A DNA stretch of 64,000 nucleotides from Lactococcus taiwanensis (GTDB taxonomy: Bacteria; Bacillota; Bacilli; Lactobacillales; Streptococcaceae): positions 62,001-126,000 of the forward strand of contig NZ_BNDT01000005.1 of assembly GCF_014905395.1 (NCBI RefSeq). Direction: 5' to 3'. The first letter of the stretch is position 1, and each line of letters opens with the position of its first letter. The notes beneath the pieces are model-generated. The model had not been told where the DNA came from and did no database searches. It saw nothing but the letters and a program-made list of their open reading frames with translations. The translations under genes were made by a program, and so were the position numbers. Positions 27,038 through 35,867 of the stretch are shown piece by piece.

Positions 27038-27067
27038 ATTATAGCACACTTTTTCGAAAGCTGTAAA
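27038..27067 (-). promoter_or_regulatory. bipA promoter
   Basis: -35 TTTACA (27067-27062), 18 bp, extended -10 TGCTATAAT (TATAAT 27043-27038). An inverted repeat TGTAAA-N8-TTTACA covers the -35. Confidence 0.7.
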
Positions 27068-27247
27068 TGCACACGTTTACAAGCCTCAGCTCGTTTTTAA
27101 CTAAGAATACCATTAAATTATAAAAAGAGCTTAAGAGTCATTTTATTTTAAGTCCGAACCACACCTCCTTGCCACCCCAACCTCTTTATTATCTTCATTA
27201 ATAAATGAAAAAAACGACGATAAAATGCAGTAAAATATGGTCCAGAC

Positions 27248-27276
27248 TTGAATACCGCTTTCAATTACGGTAAAAT
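27248..27276 (+). promoter_or_regulatory. yqgQ promoter placing +1 at the ATG
   Basis: -35 TTGAAT (27248-27253), 17 bp, -10 TAAAAT (27271-27276), then GTAATA and the ATG at 27283. Confidence 0.75.
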
Positions 27277-27282
27277 GTAATA

Positions 27283-27501
27283 ATGAAAACTCTCTACGAT
27301 GTACAAGAAATGCTGAAAAAATATGGCTATATCAACCTTTTTCCAGATCGATTAGATGCTATAACTTTCATGCAGATCGAACTTTCAAAAATGCTTGAGA
27401 CTGGGATATTTCAAAAAAGCGACCATGATTATTTAACCGCTCGGCTTATTTTGGCGCGTGAAGAGAGAATAGAAAAGGAAAAATCGGAGACTAAAAATTA
27501 A
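27283..27501 (+). CDS. yqgQ: YqgQ family protein (DUF910), probably leaderless
   Basis: 72 residues of the YqgQ/DUF910 family (LYDVQEMLKKYGYINLFPDRLDAI, LARLIL-like end), a small helical protein usually encoded just before glucokinase. Function unknown. It lacks a Shine-Dalgarno and starts 7 nt from the last base of a good -10 box, so initiation is expected on leaderless mRNA. Gap to glk is 25 bp. Confidence 0.88.
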   Translation: MKTLYDVQEMLKKYGYINLFPDRLDAITFMQIELSKMLETGIFQKSDHDYLTARLILAREERIEKEKSETKN

Positions 27502-27526
27502 TTTAGTCCAGATGAGGAGAATTGTA

Positions 27527-28498
27527 ATGACTGCAAGTAAAATTATCGGAATTGACCTTGGTGGAACTTCTATCAAGTTTGGGATTTTAACCCTCAAAGG
27601 TGAAGTTCAAGATAAGTGGTCAATTCCAACTAATATTTTAGAAGATGGAAAGCATATCGTTCCAGATATTGTTGCTTCTATCAACCATCGTTTAAATTTA
27701 TACAATTTAGATAAATCTGATTTTATCGGAATTGGTATGGGAACACCTGGTTCTGTTAATATCGCTAAGGGAACTGTCAAAGCAGCCTATAACTTGAACT
27801 GGGGCGATGAGCATGAAGTAGGAAAACCAATATCTGAAGGAGTTGGACTACCTTTTATCTTGGATAATGATGCTAATGTAGCCGCGCTTGGTGAACGTTG
27901 GGTAGGTGCTGGTGAAAATAATCCTGACGTTGTATTTATCACGCTTGGAACTGGTGTTGGTGGTGGAATCATTGCGGCTGGTGAATTAGTCCATGGTGTA
28001 GCCGGTGCTGGTGGTGAAATTGGTCATATCTGTGTAGAACCTAATGGTTTTGACTGTACTTGTGGTAATAAAGGTTGCCTCGAAACCGTTACATCTGCAA
28101 CGGGTATCGTCCGCTTAGCTCATCAATTTGCTGAGGAATATGAAGGAACCTCTGAAATCAAAGCAGCTATTGACAATGGGGACGAAGTCACTTCTAAAGA
28201 TATCTTCGTCGCAGCTGAAGCTGGTGATAAATTTAGCCTTTCTGTAGTAGATAAATTTGCCTACTACCTCGGCTTTGCCTCTGCAAACCTTGGTTCAACT
28301 TTAAACCCAGATTCTATCGTTATCGGTGGAGGCGTATCAGCTGCAGGTGAATTCTTGCGTGAGAAAGTGGAAGCCTATTTCAAAAAGTACGCTTTCTCTA
28401 CCGTTCGTAATACAACAAAAATCAAACTTGCCGTACTCGGAAATGATGCGGGGATCATTGGAGCTGCAAGCCTGGCACTCAAGTTTAAAGGAGAATAA
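27527..28498 (+). CDS. glk: glucokinase (ROK family)
   Basis: 323-residue ROK-family glucokinase: IGIDLGGTSIKFG (ATP phosphate-binding), LDNDANVAALGE, GTGVGGGII, and the zinc-binding CTCGNKGCLE. It phosphorylates cytosolic glucose. ATG 27527 is preferred, with GAGGAG 7-8 nt upstream; the frame begins 5 codons earlier over that ribosome site. Operon yqgQ-glk-rhodanese. Confidence 0.95.
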   Translation: MTASKIIGIDLGGTSIKFGILTLKGEVQDKWSIPTNILEDGKHIVPDIVASINHRLNLYNLDKSDFIGIGMGTPGSVNIAKGTVKAAYNLNWGDEHEVGKPISEGVGLPFILDNDANVAALGERWVGAGENNPDVVFITLGTGVGGGIIAAGELVHGVAGAGGEIGHICVEPNGFDCTCGNKGCLETVTSATGIVRLAHQFAEEYEGTSEIKAAIDNGDEVTSKDIFVAAEAGDKFSLSVVDKFAYYLGFASANLGSTLNPDSIVIGGGVSAAGEFLREKVEAYFKKYAFSTVRNTTKIKLAVLGNDAGIIGAASLALKFKGE

Positions 28499-28500
28499 CT

Positions 28501-28887
28501 TTGTTCATTATTATCATTGATATCATCCTCGTTTTAGTTATTATCGGGATGTTCGTTTATCCACGTTGGAATCTTAAAAGAAACGCTAAAATAGTCGAGG
28601 AAGCGGAATTTGCTCGATTGATGCCAACTTCTCAATTAATTGATATTCGCGAACCTAACCAATTTCGGGTCAGTCATATTTTAGGGGCTCGCAATCTTCC
28701 TTCTGGACAAATCGATCAAAGCTTGAATGCGTTAAGCAAGCATAAACCTGTCCTAATCTATGAAACTGGAAAACCCGTAGGGGCTGCAAAAGTTGCTAAA
28801 AAGCTAAAAAAAGCTGGCATTCCTGAAGTTTATATCCTCAAAAAAGGGCTGAATGACTGGACGGGTAAAACCAAATCTGGCATGTAA
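28501..28887 (+). CDS. membrane-anchored rhodanese-like protein lacking the catalytic Cys
   Basis: 128 residues: N-terminal TM (2-20), then a rhodanese domain (about 40-125; LIDIREPNQFRVSHILGARNLP). The active-site loop normally reads CxxGxRS; here it is YETGKPVGAAK with Glu in the Cys position, so sulfurtransferase activity is not expected. Start is TTG with AAAGGAG 6 nt upstream. It lies two bases after glk, and the yqgQ-glk-rhodanese order is common in streptococci and lactococci. Confidence 0.85.
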   Translation: MFIIIIDIILVLVIIGMFVYPRWNLKRNAKIVEEAEFARLMPTSQLIDIREPNQFRVSHILGARNLPSGQIDQSLNALSKHKPVLIYETGKPVGAAKVAKKLKKAGIPEVYILKKGLNDWTGKTKSGM

Positions 28888-28895
28888 AAATAAAA

Positions 28896-28925
28896 AACAG
28901 ATAAGTTATTCTTATCTGTTTTTTT
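28896..28925. terminator. bidirectional terminator
   Basis: Stem AACAGATAA/TTATCTGTT with A-run and T-run, between the convergent rhodanese and dps genes. Confidence 0.9.
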
Positions 28926-28967
28926 AATCTTACATAGAAAGGTTTCTCCAAAAGAAAAACTTTCTGC

Positions 28968-29417
28968 TTATTTACCGAGTTCTGCTTCAAGCATCCAAAT
29001 CGTTTTTTCAATATCACCCAAAGCTGTAGTATAGAGGTCAACAGTAACTGCGTCCCCTTCCTTTTCAGAAATCTCAAGAGCTTGTGTGAATTGTTCAGTT
29101 AAATACTTATAGGCAATAACTAACTCTGACAAACGATTAGCAATTGATTTATCCCAAGTTGCTGATGTCATCTTAATCTTAGAATTTTCATCAAACTCTG
29201 CCAAAGTTGAGAAAGGTGATCCACCGATGGTAATTAAACGTTCAGCAAATTCATCAAGGTGTTCATCCAACTGATCTTTTAACTCATCCATTTTAGGGTG
29301 CAAATAAAGAAAACCTGCGCCACGCATGTACCAGTGTATTTGGTGAACAAGAGCTGATGCTTTTGACAAATCAGCAACGGTTTGATTCAATACTTCTTGT
29401 GTTTTTTCGTATGACAT
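28968..29417 (-). CDS. dps: Dps/ferritin-like protein
   Basis: 149 residues. The ferroxidase-site pattern of Dps is present: [36 protein letters not shown] (His, Asp and Glu ligands, residues about 27-60). It stores iron and protects DNA under oxidative stress. ATG 29417 has GGAGG 7 nt upstream. Own sigma-A promoter at 29513-29485. Confidence 0.9.
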   Translation of the reverse strand: MSYEKTQEVLNQTVADLSKASALVHQIHWYMRGAGFLYLHPKMDELKDQLDEHLDEFAERLITIGGSPFSTLAEFDENSKIKMTSATWDKSIANRLSELVIAYKYLTEQFTQALEISEKEGDAVTVDLYTTALGDIEKTIWMLEAELGK

Positions 29418-29484
29418 AAATAACCTCCATTTTTTAAACATTAAATAGCAAATACGCCTTTAACGTTAACTTTCCTATAAATAA

Positions 29485-29513
29485 ATTATAAACTAATGAG
29501 AGTCCTTTTCCAA
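29485..29513 (-). promoter_or_regulatory. dps promoter
   Basis: -35 TTGGAA (29513-29508), 17 bp, -10 TATAAT (29490-29485). Confidence 0.75.
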
Positions 29514-29539
29514 GTAATTTACTTTTTATTTCCAAGTCT

Positions 29540-29567
29540 ACAAAGAGGATACATTTGCCTCTTTTTT
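29540..29567 (+). terminator. hairpin with T-run ahead of comC
   Basis: AAGAGG/CCTCTT stem and T6 ending directly at the ComX-box-like TACGTATA. It would stop read-through into comC. Confidence 0.6.
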
Positions 29568-29574
29568 ACGTATA
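29567..29574 (+). promoter_or_regulatory. possible ComX (SigX) box of comC
   Basis: TACGTATA after T6, one mismatch from the lactococcal/streptococcal com box TACGAATA, 7 nt before the comC ATG. No sigma-A promoter was found. Confidence 0.5.
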
Positions 29575-29581
29575 GCCCTAT

Positions 29582-30241
29582 ATGAAACTTTTTTTCGCTT
29601 TTTTATTTGGCAGTGTGCTAGGTTCTTTTTTTGGTGTGATTGTGGATCGTCTCCCCTTGCATCAATCCATTATTTGGGGACGCTCCCACTGTACAAGTTG
29701 CCAACATCTCCTCTCAGCTTTTGATCTCATCCCACTCGTGTCCCAAATTTTCCGTAAGTTTAGATGTCGCTATTGTCGGGCACCTATCCCGAAACTTTAC
29801 CTTATTTTAGAATTTAGTTGCGCCTTAACCTTTACTTTAGCGGTTTCTCATAAACTCACTTCTATTCAAGCACTTTTTACGCTGATGTCCATTCTCTTAT
29901 CGGCCTTTGATAGTCGCGATCACCATTTCCCCCTTTCTGTCTGGCTATTTTTTACACTAATTTTTATGATAAGTTTTCCTTTTCACCTCGTCTATCTATG
30001 CTGGATTGTTTTGGCTTTGCTTGCTGAACGCTTCTCTCTAAATATTGGAAGTGGTGATTTTCTCTGGTTCTTTACCGCATCTTTTGTTTTTGATTTCTTT
30101 CACCAAATGTTAATTTTGGAGATTGCTTGCTTTCTTGGTATTGGCTATTATCTCTTTACAAAGAAACGGAATGAAATTCCTTTCATTCCGTTTCTGACCA
30201 TTGCATATCTAGCGTTGCTTCTTGTGCCCCAAATTCTGTGA
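29582..30241 (+). CDS. comC: type 4 prepilin peptidase ComC
   Basis: 219-residue prepilin peptidase/N-methylase of the competence pseudopilus. N-terminal [13 protein letters not shown], then two CxxC pairs (CTSCQ and CRYC), and catalytic aspartates at FDSRDHHFP and in the GxGD-type motif GSGDFLWF. Six to eight membrane helices. No Shine-Dalgarno; the com-box-like TACGTATA is 7 nt upstream. Its 3' end overlaps convergent dinB by 59 bp. Confidence 0.88.
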   Translation: MKLFFAFLFGSVLGSFFGVIVDRLPLHQSIIWGRSHCTSCQHLLSAFDLIPLVSQIFRKFRCRYCRAPIPKLYLILEFSCALTFTLAVSHKLTSIQALFTLMSILLSAFDSRDHHFPLSVWLFFTLIFMISFPFHLVYLCWIVLALLAERFSLNIGSGDFLWFFTASFVFDFFHQMLILEIACFLGIGYYLFTKKRNEIPFIPFLTIAYLALLLVPQIL

Positions 30242-31292
30242 CTGTTACGCCAAGAAGCCGCACTCCCAAACTCTCATCATAGTCTAATTCTTCAAAGATC
30301 TGATGAGCAGCCTGTGCAATCTTAAGTTCATCATCCGTTTTTTCAACCAACCGTTTACGTTTCGTCAAGGTCGTAAAATCTGAATAACGAAGTTTTAGAA
30401 TAACAATACTCCCTTTAAGCTGATGTTTTTTTAAGGACTGGGCAACTCGCTGAGAAATATTCGTTAATTCAGCAGTAACATCATCTGGTAAATAAAGTAA
30501 CTTGCCATAAGTGCGTTCTTTTCCTACAGACTTGCGTTCTCGATAACTGTTCACTTTTGAATGGTGTATCCCATTTGCTTTTTGATAGAGCTCCCATCCA
30601 TAGATTCCAAACCGCTCTGCTAAATCTACTGGGTCTGCCTTTTGAATATCTTCTCCAGTAAATAAACCGAGCGCATGGAGTTTAGGAACCGTTGCCTTAC
30701 CTACACCATGAAATTTTTCTACTGGTAGCTCTGCTAAAAATTTTTGAGCTTCTTCGGGCATAATGACCGTTAAACCATGTGGTTTTTCATAGTCAGAAGC
30801 AATCTTTGCCAAAAACTTGTTATACGAAATTCCTGCTGAACAGGTCAAACCAAGTTCAATAAATATATCGTGTTGGATCAATTTTGCGATTTTTATAGCT
30901 GATTGAGAACCAATTTTATTTTGAGTTACATCAAGATAAGCCTCGTCAATCGATGCTGCTTCAATGGCATCGGTATAACGGCTAAATATTTCTCTTACTT
31001 GTTGACTCACCGCTGTATATTTTTCATAATTTCCAGATATAAAAATGGCTTGTGGACAAAGTTCGTATGCTTCTTTAGCACTCATTGCCGAATGGATACC
31101 GAAGGCACGAGCCTCATAGGAACAGGTGGAAACAACCCCTCTTCCTCCAGTTTGCAATGGGTTGCGAGCAATGACTACGGGTTTGCCTTTTAACTTTGGA
31201 TTATCACGCACTTCAACAGAAGCAAAAAAGGCATCCATATCAATATGAATGATTTTTCTTGAGGTATCATTGATGAGCGGAAAAGTTAGCAT
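30183..31292 (-). CDS. dinB: DNA polymerase IV, probably leaderless
   Basis: 369-residue Y-family polymerase: [44 protein letters not shown] (catalytic Asp/Glu), [18 protein letters not shown], little-finger domain after about 240. It carries out translesion synthesis with the beta clamp. The start codon has no ribosome site and lies 7 nt past the end of extended -10 TTTGATATAAT, whose upstream half overlaps the prdX terminator. Overlaps comC by 59 bp at the 3' end. Confidence 0.94.
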   Translation of the reverse strand: MLTFPLINDTSRKIIHIDMDAFFASVEVRDNPKLKGKPVVIARNPLQTGGRGVVSTCSYEARAFGIHSAMSAKEAYELCPQAIFISGNYEKYTAVSQQVREIFSRYTDAIEAASIDEAYLDVTQNKIGSQSAIKIAKLIQHDIFIELGLTCSAGISYNKFLAKIASDYEKPHGLTVIMPEEAQKFLAELPVEKFHGVGKATVPKLHALGLFTGEDIQKADPVDLAERFGIYGWELYQKANGIHHSKVNSYRERKSVGKERTYGKLLYLPDDVTAELTNISQRVAQSLKKHQLKGSIVILKLRYSDFTTLTKRKRLVEKTDDELKIAQAAHQIFEELDYDESLGVRLLGVTVTEFGAQEATLDMQWSETE

Positions 31293-31298
31293 AGTTTT

Positions 31299-31307
31299 AT
31301 TATATCA
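31299..31307 (-). promoter_or_regulatory. dinB promoter placing +1 at the ATG
   Basis: Extended -10 TG-A-TATAAT (TATAAT 31304-31299), 6 nt AAAACT, ATG at 31292. Confidence 0.65.
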
Positions 31308-31340
31308 AAAAAAGCTTCCTGCAAAGCAAGAAACTTTTTG
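31308..31340 (-). terminator. terminator after prdX
   Basis: Stem AAGTTTCTTGC/GCAGGAAGCTT followed by T7, which itself forms the start of the dinB promoter region. Confidence 0.8.
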
Positions 31341-31341
31341 A

Positions 31342-31833
31342 CTAAAGGTCAACTACCTCATAAGTATACCCTTGATCTTCAAGGATTGTAAAACATGCTT
31401 CCATTTTGATAAAAAGGGTTTTCGTATTGTCGTTAGGATGGAAAGTTTGGATACGATGCTCTTCAAGCATTTCACGATCAAAGTAAATATGCATATTATC
31501 ATAGCGCGTACCTACTAAGCCAAATAGAGAAACTATGCCCGAAGAGAGCCCTAGCATCGCTTTTAATCGTTCTTCAGATACAAAATGGAGCCTTTTCACT
31601 TTTAATATATTTGATAAATGATCCATTTCTATACGCTTTTTGTCATCCATGATAATCATATAAAACTGGGTGGACTTTTTGTTAGCCAAGACTAGCGTCT
31701 TTGATCGGCAACCTTCGTATCCTTGGATAAAAGCATCTGATTCTTCCGTCGAGTGGCTTGCTGGATGCTCTACAATCTTGTAGGGAATAGAAAGTTTTAC
31801 CAATAATTCTTTTACCTCACCAAAACTTCTCAT
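31342..31833 (-). CDS. prdX: YbaK/EbsC-type aminoacyl-tRNA deacylase (PrdX-like)
   Basis: 163-residue stand-alone editing domain of the YbaK/ProX superfamily: YKIVEHPASHSTEES, KTLVLANKKSTQFYMIIMDDKKRI with the conserved Lys, LGLSSGIVSLFGLVG. It hydrolyses mischarged Ala- or Cys-tRNA(Pro) in relatives. A weak GGAA precedes the ATG. Located 23 bp after arcD2 and possibly co-transcribed with the arc genes. Confidence 0.85.
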   Translation of the reverse strand: MRSFGEVKELLVKLSIPYKIVEHPASHSTEESDAFIQGYEGCRSKTLVLANKKSTQFYMIIMDDKKRIEMDHLSNILKVKRLHFVSEERLKAMLGLSSGIVSLFGLVGTRYDNMHIYFDREMLEEHRIQTFHPNDNTKTLFIKMEACFTILEDQGYTYEVVDL

Positions 31834-31856
31834 GACTTATTCCAATCTTCTTTAAA

Positions 31857-33350
31857 TTAAAACCCTAATAATCCCCGTAAATCAAGAGCTGTACCCGTGT
31901 GACCACCACGAATTAAGAAAACAAGCGCCATAAGAGCACACAATGTCACTATTCCCATTGCTACCCACTCTCTTTTGGTTACTTTCCGTCCGTTTTCTCG
32001 TTTGGCTTTCACAAAGAGAATAAAACCAACCGTGTAAAGAATCATGGCTAACCATACATATTGCCATCCTGAAAGATAAAGAGCTAAAGCTTGAAAAGCA
32101 AAAGTGAAAAAGCCAATTAGAATACTACTCCATGATTTTTCTTGGATACCTAATTTAAGGAGATAGGCACCTACCAAACCGTAACAGATCATGATTACAG
32201 CTGTTGCCATATAAATAAATACATTATAGGCATTAGCGACAAAATAAGTGATAATGATAAAGATCTGAATCATCAACTGCGTAATCAAGAGAGAATTACT
32301 TGGAGAATGAAATTTATTTAATTTCCCAAACCAACGAGGAAGTAATTTTTGCTCTGCAAGAAGTTGAGTTGCTTCTACAGGAAGCATTGTCCAAGAGAGC
32401 CACGCTCCTAAGAGTGAGATAATGAGACCGACAGCCATAAGTGTACCGCCCCAGCCGCCGACCATTTCGTTAAGAATATAAACTAGACCAGGCGCTTTGA
32501 CATTAGCCAATGTGGCTTGATCCATAAAACCGTAAGGCAGTAATGATAAAAGAATGTAGATGACAAGTAAAACAGATAAACCAATAATTGTGGCTTTCGC
32601 CGTGTCTGATTTTTTCTTCGCACGGTTACCCATCATAGCAGCGCCTTCAATCCCTACAAAGACCCATACCATAACCATTAATGAGGTTTTTATTTGTCCA
32701 ACTAAAGCCCCACCCGTCATGGTATGCCAGATTACTTCTCTGACAGAGCCATCAGCAGCAAGATTGGTGGTAAAAGTTTCCCAAAAATGCTGGGTGAAAA
32801 CATTGGCTTTAAAGAGCACAATACCTGTGATTGAGAAAACTACAAGGGGGATAAGTTTTGCAATCAAAACGATTGCGTTAACTACAGCAGCTGTTTCGAT
32901 ACCGCGATCAACTAAAAACATCAAAATCCAAGAAATAATGGAGACAATAATTACTGACAGAACCGTCAGTGAGCCGTTGGCTTCTGCAAATTTCCCTGGA
33001 AAGAAATAATCAGCTGATGTCATCATCAAAACAGAAAAACCAATCGTACCCGTCCATGCAGAAATCCAGTAGCCCCAACCAGATAGGAAGCCTACAAAAT
33101 CTCCAAATCCAGCTCGTGCGTAATCTGACACACCAGAGAGTGCCGGTTTTGTTGTAATCAGCCTATTGAAACTTAGCACAAGCATCAGCATCCCAAAGCC
33201 TATGAAAAGCCATGAAACCACTACACCTCCAGGTGCTGCACCATTGGCAAGATCGTTAGCAAGGTTAAAGACTCCCCCACCAATAGCACCTGAAATAATA
33301 ATCGCAACGAGCGCGAAAAGGCCAATCCCTTTTCTATTTTTCTCTTCCAT
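31857..33350 (-). CDS. arcD2: arginine/ornithine antiporter (second copy)
   Basis: 497-residue APC-superfamily antiporter with 12-13 TM segments; GAIGGGVFNLANDLA and SGVSDYARAGFGDFVGFLSGWGYW are typical of ArcD. Strongly similar to arcD1 over the shared part but 25-30 residues shorter at the C-terminus. It exchanges arginine for ornithine. Last arc gene. Carries palindrome copies at 32739 and 32953. Confidence 0.93.
   Translation of the reverse strand: MEEKNRKGIGLFALVAIIISGAIGGGVFNLANDLANGAAPGGVVVSWLFIGFGMLMLVLSFNRLITTKPALSGVSDYARAGFGDFVGFLSGWGYWISAWTGTIGFSVLMMTSADYFFPGKFAEANGSLTVLSVIIVSIISWILMFLVDRGIETAAVVNAIVLIAKLIPLVVFSITGIVLFKANVFTQHFWETFTTNLAADGSVREVIWHTMTGGALVGQIKTSLMVMVWVFVGIEGAAMMGNRAKKKSDTAKATIIGLSVLLVIYILLSLLPYGFMDQATLANVKAPGLVYILNEMVGGWGGTLMAVGLIISLLGAWLSWTMLPVEATQLLAEQKLLPRWFGKLNKFHSPSNSLLITQLMIQIFIIITYFVANAYNVFIYMATAVIMICYGLVGAYLLKLGIQEKSWSSILIGFFTFAFQALALYLSGWQYVWLAMILYTVGFILFVKAKRENGRKVTKREWVAMGIVTLCALMALVFLIRGGHTGTALDLRGLLGF
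32739..32756. repeat. degenerate palindrome copy (coding, arcD2)
   Basis: TCTGACAGAGCCATCAGC; right half mutated. Encodes Asp-Gly-Ser-Val. Confidence 0.5.
32953..32970. repeat. palindrome copy (coding, arcD2)
   Basis: ACTGACAGAACCGTCAGT, encoding Leu-Thr-Val-Leu-Ser-Val. The homologous site in arcD1 (38012) also has a copy. Confidence 0.8.
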
Positions 33351-33539
33351 TCATCTACTTTCTAGCTTTTAATTATTATTTAATTAAATTTTTTGTATAA
33401 TCTTAGTTTAAAAATTAATCTTCTAACTTAAGTTCGATTTCCCAAAGGAAGAAAATTGTTATAATTATACTTTTACTTTATCTATTATATACTTTTTATG
33501 CATTATATCAAAACAGAACTGCCCTTTCAGGAAAATTTA

Positions 33540-34670
33540 TTATTTTTGATACGCTCGTAAAAATTCAGACAGCTTACGTAAGCCTTCTCGTAAGGTTTTT
33601 TCGTCTGTACAATAACCAATTCGTGCATAACCTGGAAGGTCAAATCGATTACCAGGAATAATTAATACTCCTGTTTCTTTGAGCAGCTGAATCGCAAAAT
33701 CTTCAGTTTTATTCGGTGGTAGTTCTTCAAATTTCAGAAAACTAACAGAAACAGCTTTAGGGAAAATCATAGAAACCAGAGGCTCTTGCTCTACCCAATC
33801 TTTCAAAATCGCTAAATTTCCTTTGACAATTTGGCGCGCCCTTGCCAATACTTTTTCCCTATGTTTCAATACAAGGCTAGCCACAGCATCATCAAAAACA
33901 CCCGTACTAATCATCGTATAGTCCCGAATTTTCCGAAACTCATCGCAAAGATTGCGATCTTGTGTAGCAATCCAACCCACACGAATCCCTGGGACAGAGT
34001 AAGTTTTTGAAATAGAGTTGGTCGAAATTCCTTTTTCGTATAAATCAGCAATAGGTGCATAGTCTGTTTCTTCGTCCAAAGGGAGGTAAACCTCATCACA
34101 AAGAAGATAAGCATCTACACTTCGAGCTATTTCGATCACTTCCGATAAAAATGACGGAGTCATAATCGCACCTGTAGGCTGTGCAGCGTTATTTAAGCAG
34201 ATAAGTTTAGTGGTAGGTTTGACCATTTGTCGTAATTCATCAATAGCTGGTAACCACCCATTTTCCTCTTTTATCTGCCAATAATCAACTTGAGCACCAA
34301 GTGTCTTTGGCCAATCATAAAGTTGTTGGTAGGAAGGGTATTGTGCAATAACATGGTCGCCTTGCCCTACCAGCCCTAAAATACTTAAGAAGTTCGCTCC
34401 GGTTGCCCCATTCGTGGAGAGAATGTTATCCTCAGGTACTCTTTGATAAAGCTTAGCTACTTCTGTTTTGAAAGCAGGCGACCCCTCAATCCAACCGTAG
34501 CTGAATTGTTCTTTCATTAACTTCGCCATGAAAGCTTTCCCACCATCAGGTTCAAATGATAAAATCTCTTCTAAGCTGAGGGCTTCAATAGTGGATTGAG
34601 CAATATCAAGGGTAGCAGATTTTTCCCAGACATTTAACCAATCTTCGCAACCAAATTGTACAAGTTCCAT
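33540..34670 (-). CDS. arcT: ArcT, PLP-dependent aminotransferase of the ADI cluster
   Basis: Class I/II aminotransferase, 376 residues from ATG 34670. PLP Lys in SISKTYSVPGIRVGW, with LSTNGATGANFLSI, NNAAQPTGAI and LLCDEVYLPLD. Found in lactic acid bacterial arc clusters as arcT; substrate not established. Start uncertain: a TTG five codons upstream lies next to AGAGG, while the ATG is 16 nt from it. Between arcC2 and arcD2; a terminator sits after arcC2, so a separate promoter is likely. Confidence 0.88.
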   Translation of the reverse strand: MELVQFGCEDWLNVWEKSATLDIAQSTIEALSLEEILSFEPDGGKAFMAKLMKEQFSYGWIEGSPAFKTEVAKLYQRVPEDNILSTNGATGANFLSILGLVGQGDHVIAQYPSYQQLYDWPKTLGAQVDYWQIKEENGWLPAIDELRQMVKPTTKLICLNNAAQPTGAIMTPSFLSEVIEIARSVDAYLLCDEVYLPLDEETDYAPIADLYEKGISTNSISKTYSVPGIRVGWIATQDRNLCDEFRKIRDYTMISTGVFDDAVASLVLKHREKVLARARQIVKGNLAILKDWVEQEPLVSMIFPKAVSVSFLKFEELPPNKTEDFAIQLLKETGVLIIPGNRFDLPGYARIGYCTDEKTLREGLRKLSEFLRAYQK

Positions 34671-34735
34671 AGTTGTGCTGTGCAAATCCTCTTTATTGTT
34701 TAGCCGGATTTGTCTTCCTCTCGTAATTTTTATGC

Positions 34736-34753
34736 ACTGACAGCTCTGTCAGT
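34736..34753. repeat. palindrome copy (intergenic, before arcT)
   Basis: ACTGACAGCTCTGTCAGT, in the arcC2-arcT gap, without a T-run on either side. Confidence 0.85.
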
Positions 34754-34855
34754 TAGAATAGTATTAATGATAAATAATCATACATTATTATCATAGCTTA
34801 TTTTAATCAGAATCACTGACATTAAGTCTATGAATTTTAAATAATATTTTTATAA

Positions 34856-34884
34856 TCAAAAAGAAGCTGCACTTAAAATGCAGC
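34856..34884 (-). terminator. terminator after arcC2
   Basis: Stem GCTGCA/TGCAGC followed by TTCTTTTT on the minus strand. Confidence 0.85.
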
Positions 34885-34891
34885 ACCTTTT

Positions 34892-35836
34892 TTAGGGAAT
34901 AATCTTCGTTCCTGAATCATTATTGAGGAAGTCTTCTAGATTTTCCAAAGAAGTGATTGTTGCAGGACGGCCTGTACGAGCAACAAATTCCATCGCCGCT
35001 TGGACTTTTGGTAACATCGAACCTGCAGCAAACTGACCTTCTTGAATGTATGTTTGCATTTCTTTCACTGTTACTGTTTCAAGTTTTTTCTGATTTTCTT
35101 TATTGAAATTAACAAAAACATTATCCACCGCTGTCAATATCAATAAATCATCCGCTTCGACCAGTTCTGCTACTTTCGCAGCTGAGAAATCTTTATCTAT
35201 TACCGCTTCGACCCCTTCATAACCATCAGAAGTTTCAACGACGGGAATCCCTCCACCGCCAGAAACAGTCACCAATACACTTGATGAAATCAATGGTTTA
35301 ATCGCTTCAGCTTCGACGATACGTGTTGGTTTTGGACTAGGAACTACTCGGCGATAACCTCGTCCTGAATCCTCTACAAATATCCAATCCGGATACTGTG
35401 CTTTCATCTCAGTAACACCAGCTTCGTCGTAAAAAGGACCAATTGGTTTTGTTGGTTTTTCAAAAGCAGCGTCATTCGCATCAACCACAGTACGCGTTAC
35501 TACAGATATCACAGGGACGCGTTCCATCTCATTTTTTATAAGTGCTCTTGTAAAAGCTTGCCCCATCCAAAAGCCAATCTGACCTTGGGTCATTGCAACA
35601 GCAGTATCTAAGGGCATGGCTGGATTTTTTGGACTATTAGCTGCGAGTTGTTGCAACAAAAGATTGCCAACCTGTGGTCCGTTACCGTGGGTAACCACCA
35701 TCTCTACATCGTTATTTCTAATCAACGGAATGAGTTGTTCAGCGGTCGTTTCAAGTGCCTTTTCTTGCGCTTGTGCTGATGGGTCATCTGTTAAGATGGC
35801 ATTGCCTCCGAGCGCTACTACAATACGTCTTACCAT
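34892..35836 (-). CDS. arcC2: carbamate kinase (second copy)
   Basis: 314-residue carbamate kinase: VVALGGNAI start, THGNGPQVGNLLLQQ, RRVVPSPKP, VTVSGGGGIPV, DKDFSAAKVAELV. It makes ATP and carbamate (then NH3 and CO2) from carbamoyl phosphate, the energy-yielding step of the ADI pathway. GAGGAG 7 nt upstream; 31 bp after arcC1. About 70 percent identical to arcC1 by eye. Confidence 0.95.
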   Translation of the reverse strand: MVRRIVVALGGNAILTDDPSAQAQEKALETTAEQLIPLIRNNDVEMVVTHGNGPQVGNLLLQQLAANSPKNPAMPLDTAVAMTQGQIGFWMGQAFTRALIKNEMERVPVISVVTRTVVDANDAAFEKPTKPIGPFYDEAGVTEMKAQYPDWIFVEDSGRGYRRVVPSPKPTRIVEAEAIKPLISSSVLVTVSGGGGIPVVETSDGYEGVEAVIDKDFSAAKVAELVEADDLLILTAVDNVFVNFNKENQKKLETVTVKEMQTYIQEGQFAAGSMLPKVQAAMEFVARTGRPATITSLENLEDFLNNDSGTKIIP

Positions 35837-35867
35837 TATTATTCTCCTCTATTCTCTCCTACATATT

